This document shows, one piece after another, positions 7,376 to 13,131 of a stretch of 13,131 nt of DNA. Numbering within the stretch: position 1 is the stretch's first letter; each line of letters opens with the position of its first letter. Where the stretch lies: the NCBI GenBank assembly GCA_006227095.1, contig SBFZ01000066.1:1-13131 (forward strand), given 5' to 3'. Position numbers and translations under genes: made by a program. The notes under the pieces were generated by a model. The model made no database searches. It saw only the letters and a list, made by a program, of their open reading frames with translations, and was not told where the DNA came from. Origin of the DNA: Bacteroidota bacterium. Lineage in GTDB: Bacteria > Bacteroidota > Bacteroidia > Bacteroidales > VadinHA17.

Positions 7376-7396
7376 TAAATCGAAAAAAAATTGATT

Positions 7397-9100
7397 ATGA
7401 AGTTATTGAATCCTGCGCTGATACTGCTTGCGCTGATCTCCCTTCCGCTTCAGGCACAGAAAGGGGTCAGGGTAACCTACAGGACAATAATCAACGGAAC
7501 CGAGGTCCGTGGCGGAGGACGGTCAATGATCAGGACAGACGGCAAGTCGGTTGTTATCAATACACTGCCCGTGGAGCAGGCGAGACCGGAGATGCCCTCA
7601 CCCTCTCAGCATGCTTATATTGACCTGGCGGGGAAGAAATATATCCAGCTTGCCGACATGCCTGACGGTAACCGTTATGGCACGGTAACTCCTTTCAGCA
7701 GCCTGCCTTCGCCCGAAGAGAGAGGCGATACGGAGATGATTGCCGGGTACCGGTGCAGGATGGCAAGAGTGGTTTACTTCTCCAATACAATTGATATATG
7801 GTATACCACCGAGGCCGGCGTTGCTGGTACCCCCTTGCCGGCATACGGAGTGCCTGATGGCCTGGTATTGAGAGTAGTACGCAACGGAAATCATGTGACT
7901 GAAGCGGAAAGGGTGGAGGTTATCCGTGGCAGGGAAGCGTTGGTCACATTGCCGGAAGATACCGGTACAACTGTTGACCGCATGACTTTCGAACACCTTC
8001 TCAGGGAGGCCTTTGTGACTGCCGTGACCGTCTTTGACAATGATGTCATTAACTGGGAAGGCGAGGTTGTAAACCCCTCCTTTGGTTATCCGGATACCCT
8101 TTACAGGTTTGCCGGTGGCACAGTAATCCTGAAGAAAGTGACTCTCCCGGTTGTTCATGACAGTTACAGTCTATTTGCTGAAGTTACTGAATATTCGGCC
8201 GGTGATGCCTATGACCGCACCGGAACGGTTTTCGTCGTGCCTCAGGGCGATCCGCTGACCTTCCTCGACGGTCTTACAAAGGGCCAGGCTGAACTTCCAC
8301 TCTATACAGACCGGCACGGAAAGGAATACCGGGGTGTTGCAGCTACGGATCAGTACAGCCCGCCGGTTGAACTGGTCCGGTTCTTTACCCCGTTCGGCGT
8401 AAGGGAGTTCAACGCAAAGCGAACGGTGCCGGGACTGGTATGGAATGATTCAGCGTACTACAAGCAGGACATTACTCACTATTTGCCACTCCTTCGGGGG
8501 GAGGTATGGATAGGTGCATTCATTGGAAACTATGACAGGGGAGGTCACAGAATTTCCCTGAGACTGAAGTATTATCCCGAGACAAGGGTCCTGGAACCGG
8601 AGCCGTCGGACGGAAAATGGATCAAACCGGTTTTCAATACCCTGCCGATAATGGAGATGGCAGGACAGCAATACGGAACCATGTTTGACGGTGATACACT
8701 TTCTGTATCAGTTGATATACCTGAGGGCCTCAGTTCCCTCAGGATGGTTTTCATAACAACTGGCCATGGAGGATGGGGCGGAGGCGATGAATTCAACCAG
8801 AAGATGAATGTACTTCTGGTCGATGGTCGCAAAATATGGTCATACATTCCCTGGAGAAGCGACTGCGGAACGTACCGCAATTTCAACCCGGCCTCGGGAA
8901 ATTTCTGGAATGGTCTTTCCTCATCTGATTATTCCAGGTCCGGCTGGTGCCCTGGATCTGTGTCCGAACCTCTTATTATTCCCCTGGAAGGGCTTCAGCC
9001 GGGAAGACACACATTTAGCGTAACCGTACCCATGGGAAAACCTGAGGGAAGCAGCTTTTCGCACTGGAACATAAGCGGGGTGCTGGTGGGAAATAAATAA
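7397..9100 (+). CDS. Secreted peptide-N-glycosidase F-like protein with GLPGLI-like N-terminal domain
   Basis: Predicted to cleave the bond between asparagine and the first GlcNAc of N-glycans on glycoproteins, outside the cytoplasm. The 567 residues open with a signal peptide ending near Ala-20 (LISLPLQA). Residues about 22-165 look like a GLPGLI domain: a YRTIINGTE start, IAGYRCRMA (115-123), IDIWYTTEA (132-140), then AYGVPDGLVLRV (149-160). From about 250 on it matches the two beta-sandwich domains of PNGase F. GDAYDRTGTVFV (269-280) places Asp-273 at the site of catalytic Asp-60. ITTGHGGWGGGDEF (453-466) places Glu-465 at Glu-206. SGWCPG (515-520) matches the GWCPG block, with Cys-490 and Cys-518 likely forming the matching disulphide. 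No Glu aligns with PNGase F Glu-118. It follows the phosphatase gene by 21 bases. The ATG at 7397 is preferred over an in-frame TTG at 7391. Confidence 0.85.
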   Translation: MKLLNPALILLALISLPLQAQKGVRVTYRTIINGTEVRGGGRSMIRTDGKSVVINTLPVEQARPEMPSPSQHAYIDLAGKKYIQLADMPDGNRYGTVTPFSSLPSPEERGDTEMIAGYRCRMARVVYFSNTIDIWYTTEAGVAGTPLPAYGVPDGLVLRVVRNGNHVTEAERVEVIRGREALVTLPEDTGTTVDRMTFEHLLREAFVTAVTVFDNDVINWEGEVVNPSFGYPDTLYRFAGGTVILKKVTLPVVHDSYSLFAEVTEYSAGDAYDRTGTVFVVPQGDPLTFLDGLTKGQAELPLYTDRHGKEYRGVAATDQYSPPVELVRFFTPFGVREFNAKRTVPGLVWNDSAYYKQDITHYLPLLRGEVWIGAFIGNYDRGGHRISLRLKYYPETRVLEPEPSDGKWIKPVFNTLPIMEMAGQQYGTMFDGDTLSVSVDIPEGLSSLRMVFITTGHGGWGGGDEFNQKMNVLLVDGRKIWSYIPWRSDCGTYRNFNPASGNFWNGLSSSDYSRSGWCPGSVSEPLIIPLEGLQPGRHTFSVTVPMGKPEGSSFSHWNISGVLVGNK

Positions 9101-9204
9101 TGTACTTTTTCACGGAAGACTCCGATGAAGCCTTCTAAAAGGTTGGTGATCAGGTAATATTTCCTACAATTTCTTGCATTTTAACAAAAATTTTCTAAAT
9201 TAGG

Positions 9205-9212
9205 TAAGTTTT
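9205..9212 (+). promoter_or_regulatory. Candidate -7 element for the SusC/SusD operon
   Basis: TAAGTTTT matches TAnnTTTG except for the last base. It lies in a very A/T-rich stretch (9171-9215), but the upstream element is poor: only TTTT about 22 bases away. Transcription would start near 9219, which would leave the ATG at 9228 almost without a leader and the ATG at 9264 with about 45 bases. This supports the later SusC start. The 127-base gap 9101-9227 also holds a weak 6-base hairpin near 9128-9143 with no T run. Confidence 0.35.
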
Positions 9213-9263
9213 AAATGCGGACCTGAAATGGCCCGTTTAAACTCAAACCCCAATTACCAGCCT

Positions 9264-12200
9264 ATGGAAAAATTTGGCGTTATTCGAAGAATTCTGCCGA
9301 TTCTGATGTTATTGTTTACACTGACATCACTTTCAGGGCAGAATGTTACGGTGACCGGAAAGGTTACCGGGACCGATGATGGTCTTCCGATTGCGGGTGT
9401 GACAGTACTGCAGAAAGGAACCACTCACGGTGTTGTTACAGACTCTGACGGAAATTATTCCATTTCCGTGCCTGTGGGATCCACGCTTGTTTTCTCCTTT
9501 CTCGGGATGCAGCCGCAGGAGATTCAGGTGAATGACCAGAGGGCAATCAACGTGGCTCTTTCAGCCACTACAACCATGATGGACGAGGTTGTGGTCACTG
9601 CTCTCGGTATTTCGCGTGAAAGGAAATCACTAGGTTATGCGGTGACGGAAGTATCCGGCTCTGATGTAGCCAGGGTGAGGGATCTGAACCTGGTCAACTC
9701 TCTTGCAGGACGTGTTTCGGGAGTGGTAGTGACCCAGGGTACTTTCGGCCCCGGCAGCAGTTCAAGGGTTATCATCAGGGGTAACAACTCCCTTACCGGG
9801 AATAACCAGCCTCTCTATGTTGTGGACGGTATCCCAATCGATAATACCGGCTATGGTTCAGCCAGCTCTGCCAATGCCGGTGAATACTCGAAATATGACT
9901 ATGGGTCAGGTATATCTGACCTGAATCCTGAGGATATTGAATCAATGTCAATCCTCAAAGGCCCCAATGCTGCAGCCTTGTACGGATCGAGGGCAGCCAA
10001 CGGAGTTATCCTGATTACAACCAAGAAGGGAACCATCAACAGAGGTTTGGGTGTGACCTATTCCGGCAACTTTACGTTTGAGACTCCGATGCTCCTTCCG
10101 GCCTTCCAGAATGAATATGGACAGGGAACAGGCGGGAACGTGCCAGCTCTGCTTTCAGATCTGCGTGCCGTGGGAGGATCATGGGGAGCCAAACTGGATG
10201 GATCGTTGAAGATCTACGGTACCGGCCTTAACGGAGAAACAAGGCCTTATTCGGCCCAGCCTGATAATGTCAGTAACTTCTTCGAGACCGGCTCGACATT
10301 AACAAATACAATTGCCCTTGATGGTGGCAACAGCCAGTCGACCCTGAGATTTTCGTACACCAACACTACGGCAAACTCGATTATGCCGGGCTCTGAGCTA
10401 TCGAGGCACAACTTCAACATCAGGGGAACAACAAACCTGACTGACAAGTTCAACATAGATACCAAGGTTACCTATTTCGTCCAGAATTCCCACAACAGGC
10501 CTGTTATGGGGACTGAAGGAGTAATAGCCTGGGTATACCGCATTCCGAGGAACATTATGATTGAAGACCTCGGACCCGAGCCTGAGAAATATCAGGATCC
10601 GGCAACCTATGCTGCCAGGTCCTTTACCAGCGGTACATATGGTAACCCGTACTGGTACCAGCTTCATGACATTAATGATGACAGCAGAAGCAGGATACAG
10701 GGTTATGTGAAGGCTGCATATGACTTTACCGACTGGCTTTCTGCGTTTGTCAGGATAGGAACAGATGCGGTTAGTGAAAAGGTGGAGACAGTGAACCAAT
10801 ACGGACACTGGTACTATGGTCAGGGAAGGATGAACAACAGTATGGCTAAAACGAGCGAAACAAACCTTGACGCACTCCTGATGTTCAGGAAGGAGATCTC
10901 TTCGAGTATTAAGGTTGATGCCAATGTCGGGGCAAACCACATGTACCAGACTTATGAAGGGATGAGTGTATATGCAGAGAAATTCAAGATTCCGACTAAG
11001 CCAAGCCTTGCAAGTGCGGCCACGAACCTTCCGAGTTATACTCCTCTTGAGGAGAAAATCATCAACTCTGTTTATGGGTCAGCCCAGCTCAGTTACGGAG
11101 ATTTCCTCTTTCTCGAAGGATCTGCCAGAAATGACTGGTCGTCAACACTTCCCAAAACCAACTGGTCATATTTCTATCCTTCAGTCAGTCTGTCACTTTT
11201 GCTCAATGAACTTGTTGATGTCAATGGAGTTGACTTCGCAAAGTTAAGGGTAAACTGGGCCAAAGTCGGTAGTGACACTGAACCATATCAGTTGCAGAAT
11301 GCATTTAACCTCTCATCTGCGGGAGACAGCTATCTCGGACTGACGATTCTAACCAGACCCTCAACCAGGAGAAACCCGAATCTCAAACCCGAGCAGACAA
11401 GCTCGCTTGAGTTCGGAGGTGAGTTCAGGTTCCTCAAGAACAGAGTCTATGCTGACCTCTCATATTACAACATCAGGTCAATGAACCTGATCATGGACAT
11501 CCCGATTCCCGCCTCCACCGGTTACAGTTATGAAAGGACAAACGTGGGAGAGATGACGAACAAAGGATTCGAAATACTTCTTGGAGGTATGCCTGTTCAG
11601 ACTTCAAAGTTCACATGGGATATTTCTCTGAACATGTCTACCAATAAGAACAAGCTGGTCAAGCTAATAGAGGGTGTTGACAACTTTGTGTTTACCACAA
11701 CCAACTCGGGCGTTGCCGAGGTATGGGCAACAGTTGGCGGTGGTTATGGTGATATCTATGCCACTACCTATGAGCGTAATGAGAGCGGACAGATAGTTGT
11801 TACTGATGCCGGACTCTTCAGGGCTGCTGCCGAGAAAAAACTTGTTGGCAATTATCAGCCTGATTGGGTTGGAGGTTTGAACAATACCTTCACCTATGGA
11901 AGGTTGTCTCTCAGGTTCCTTATTGATGCCCGCATCGGCGGAGAGGTATATTCCGGCACTGATGCCGGGCTTGATGCCACCGGTGTGTCAGAAAGATCAC
12001 TTGAGTATCGTGAAGGCGGTGTTATTATTGACGGTGTCAGGGCTGACGGCACTGCCAATACTGTAAGTATCTCATCACAGCAATATTGGGGTTCATACTC
12101 CGGAATCGGAGAGAATTACATATTTGACCAGACCAATATAAGGCTTCGTGAGGCTTCGCTTAATTATGACCTGCCTCAGCGGCTGATTGAAGGCACCTTT

Positions 12201-12374
12201 ATAAAGGGACTAAACGTGGGTCTGACCGGACGGAACCTGTTCTTCCTCTACAGGGCACTTGAAAACTTTGACCCGGAAGGAAGTTTCAGCGTCAGCAACT
12301 TTGCGCAGGGTGTCCTTTTCTATACCATGCCAACTACCAGAAGCCTGGGATTCAACGTGAGTATTAAGTTCTGA
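9264..12374 (+). CDS. SusC/RagA-family TonB-dependent outer-membrane transporter
   Basis: Outer-membrane barrel that imports oligosaccharides or peptides captured by its SusD partner, powered by TonB. From the ATG at 9264 it has 1036 residues, normal for the family. There is a signal peptide (MEKFGVIRRILPILMLLFTL, cut near Gly-25/Gln-26) and a carboxypeptidase-regulatory-like beta sandwich at about 27-102 (GKVTGTDDGLPIAGVTV, then FSFLGM). A TonB-box-like MDEVVVTALG (106-115) is followed by the plug (about 117-256) with VIIRGNNSLTGNNQPLYVVDG and AAALYGSRAANGVILITTKKG in parts, and a beta barrel ending in the aromatic SLGFNVSIKF. An in-frame ATG at 9228 would add 12 polar residues before the signal peptide and is disfavoured. 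No STN domain is present, so no sigma/anti-sigma signalling is expected. The SusD-like gene starts 9 bases after the stop. The ligand cannot be read from sequence. Confidence 0.95.
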   Translation: MEKFGVIRRILPILMLLFTLTSLSGQNVTVTGKVTGTDDGLPIAGVTVLQKGTTHGVVTDSDGNYSISVPVGSTLVFSFLGMQPQEIQVNDQRAINVALSATTTMMDEVVVTALGISRERKSLGYAVTEVSGSDVARVRDLNLVNSLAGRVSGVVVTQGTFGPGSSSRVIIRGNNSLTGNNQPLYVVDGIPIDNTGYGSASSANAGEYSKYDYGSGISDLNPEDIESMSILKGPNAAALYGSRAANGVILITTKKGTINRGLGVTYSGNFTFETPMLLPAFQNEYGQGTGGNVPALLSDLRAVGGSWGAKLDGSLKIYGTGLNGETRPYSAQPDNVSNFFETGSTLTNTIALDGGNSQSTLRFSYTNTTANSIMPGSELSRHNFNIRGTTNLTDKFNIDTKVTYFVQNSHNRPVMGTEGVIAWVYRIPRNIMIEDLGPEPEKYQDPATYAARSFTSGTYGNPYWYQLHDINDDSRSRIQGYVKAAYDFTDWLSAFVRIGTDAVSEKVETVNQYGHWYYGQGRMNNSMAKTSETNLDALLMFRKEISSSIKVDANVGANHMYQTYEGMSVYAEKFKIPTKPSLASAATNLPSYTPLEEKIINSVYGSAQLSYGDFLFLEGSARNDWSSTLPKTNWSYFYPSVSLSLLLNELVDVNGVDFAKLRVNWAKVGSDTEPYQLQNAFNLSSAGDSYLGLTILTRPSTRRNPNLKPEQTSSLEFGGEFRFLKNRVYADLSYYNIRSMNLIMDIPIPASTGYSYERTNVGEMTNKGFEILLGGMPVQTSKFTWDISLNMSTNKNKLVKLIEGVDNFVFTTTNSGVAEVWATVGGGYGDIYATTYERNESGQIVVTDAGLFRAAAEKKLVGNYQPDWVGGLNNTFTYGRLSLRFLIDARIGGEVYSGTDAGLDATGVSERSLEYREGGVIIDGVRADGTANTVSISSQQYWGSYSGIGENYIFDQTNIRLREASLNYDLPQRLIEGTFIKGLNVGLTGRNLFFLYRALENFDPEGSFSVSNFAQGVLFYTMPTTRSLGFNVSIKF

Positions 12375-12383
12375 TCATCAAAA

Positions 12384-13131
12384 ATGAAGACTATGAAACC
12401 TTACAGTTTTCTGTTTATAATAATGATCGCAGCGGGTCTGGCAGGTTGTACCAAGAATTTTGAGGATATCAACAAGGACCCCAATGCAATAACCTCAGAG
12501 CAGGCGAGTGCCCGGTACTTTATAACCGTACCGCAGTACAAGCTCTATGCTCCTGATAACTATCCCTACTGGCGTGCACAGCTGATCCATGCTGACCGCT
12601 TCGCCGGTTACTTTACATTCGGTGACAACTATTCGTGGTGGTCAGATGAGTTGTCATATTCCTACCATCTTTCTTATACAGATGCTACATGGGACTTCTA
12701 TGAAGGTTACTTCGGGCAGCTCGACAATTTCATGAAACTGACTGCCCCGGGAGGTGACTTTGAGAATGAATACATGTATGCGGTAGGTCTGATAATGAAG
12801 GGGCTTTATTACCAGATGTTCACGGAAACATTTGGTGAAATACCCTATTCCGAAGCCGGAGATCCCGACATAATCCTGCCTGGCTATGACACACAGATGG
12901 CCATCTACAAGGGCATAATTGCAGACCTGAACAGTGCAATGACCACAATAGGGTCAGCAACAAAGACCGGGGACGGTGTCAATGACCTGGGCAACAATGA
13001 CCTTTACTGTGCAGGCGACCTACAGAAATGGAAGAAACTTGCCAACACTCTTAAGCTCCGGATTGCCCTCCGGGCCTTCGGTGCACCGGGAGATGATTTC
13101 GCTGCCGCTGCAGTTGCTCAATGCTTTGGTG
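12384..13131 (+). CDS. SusD/RagB-like surface lipoprotein (3' end outside window)
   Basis: Outer-membrane lipoprotein that acts as the lid and ligand-binding partner of SusC. The 249 visible codons begin with a lipoprotein signal peptide, with lipobox LAGC and acylated Cys-22. It is followed by TKNFEDINKDPN, the typical opening of the SusD-like group 2 nutrient-binding lipoproteins, with acidic residues that fit surface export. Helical repeat-like segments follow, including MYAVGLIMKGLYYQMFTETF and a downstream KWKKLANTLKLRIALR stretch, which is characteristic of SusD TPR regions. The start could be 12384 or the ATG at 12393, three codons later; both leave the lipobox intact. It lies 9 bases after SusC in the same direction and is surely co-transcribed. 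About half the protein is missing at the right edge. Confidence 0.93.
   Translation, partial: MKTMKPYSFLFIIMIAAGLAGCTKNFEDINKDPNAITSEQASARYFITVPQYKLYAPDNYPYWRAQLIHADRFAGYFTFGDNYSWWSDELSYSYHLSYTDATWDFYEGYFGQLDNFMKLTAPGGDFENEYMYAVGLIMKGLYYQMFTETFGEIPYSEAGDPDIILPGYDTQMAIYKGIIADLNSAMTTIGSATKTGDGVNDLGNNDLYCAGDLQKWKKLANTLKLRIALRAFGAPGDDFAAAAVAQCFG

Noticed and set aside
7598..8158. Open 186-codon frame on the minus strand inside the PNGase-like gene
   Set aside because: Antisense shadow with no family resemblance; the plus-strand protein is convincing across this stretch.
8757..8797. The string GGDEF in the PNGase-like protein
   Set aside because: It belongs to the PNGase F active-site segment (GHGGWGGGDEFN, Glu at the Glu-206 site). 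No diguanylate cyclase fold surrounds it.
9128..9143. Possible terminator hairpin AGCCTT-CTAA-AAGGTT after the PNGase-like gene
   Set aside because: Only six pairs including a G-U, and no T run follows; too weak to call a terminator.
10398..10940. Open 180-codon minus-strand frame inside susC-like gene
   Set aside because: Antisense shadow of a long conserved barrel gene.

Overview
The window looks like chromosomal DNA of a Bacteroidota member, probably of the order Bacteroidales or a related group. The evidence is a SusC/SusD outer-membrane pair with a surface-lipoprotein lipobox, the absence of strong Shine-Dalgarno sequences, and promoter-like sites that fit the Bacteroidota consensus (TTTG, about 19-21 bases, TAnnTTTG). 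Nothing visible points to a phage, transposon, CRISPR array or RNA gene. Coding density is high and gene orientation is split around position 6,450.

Left half, minus strand. From right to left there are two transcription units. The first (6321 to 3191) is a tight three-gene operon: a FucP/GluP-family sugar transporter, a cytosolic aminoglycoside-phosphotransferase-fold kinase resembling N-acetylhexosamine 1-kinases (NahK/MdsC type), and a secreted SGNH/GDSL esterase whose start codon overlaps the kinase stop. The second (3034 to beyond position 1) encodes the carboxyltransferase and biotin carboxylase subunits of an acyl-CoA carboxylase. The biotin carboxylase runs off the left edge, and a biotin carrier protein gene could follow outside the window. 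The two units are separated by about 155 bases holding a promoter and two perfect short palindromes.

Right half, plus strand. A NagD-type HAD phosphatase is followed after only 21 bases by a secreted peptide-N-glycosidase F-like protein with an N-terminal domain that looks like a GLPGLI domain. Next comes an intergenic stretch with a candidate promoter, then a SusC-type TonB-dependent transporter and a SusD-like lipoprotein that runs off the right edge.

Taken together (inference), the divergent clusters around 6,322-6,583 and the SusC/SusD pair suggest a small locus for using N-linked glycans or N-acetylhexosamines. The secreted PNGase F-like enzyme would free glycans from protein, SusC/SusD would capture and import oligosaccharide, the secreted esterase could deacetylate it, and the inner-membrane permease and kinase would import and phosphorylate the monosaccharide. 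No glycoside hydrolase or dedicated regulator is visible, so this assignment is a hypothesis. The acyl-CoA carboxylase unit looks like unrelated core metabolism. I see no clearly novel system; the most unusual items are the PNGase architecture and context, the altered coupling residues of the permease, and the palindromes and heptamer repeats around the carboxylase genes.
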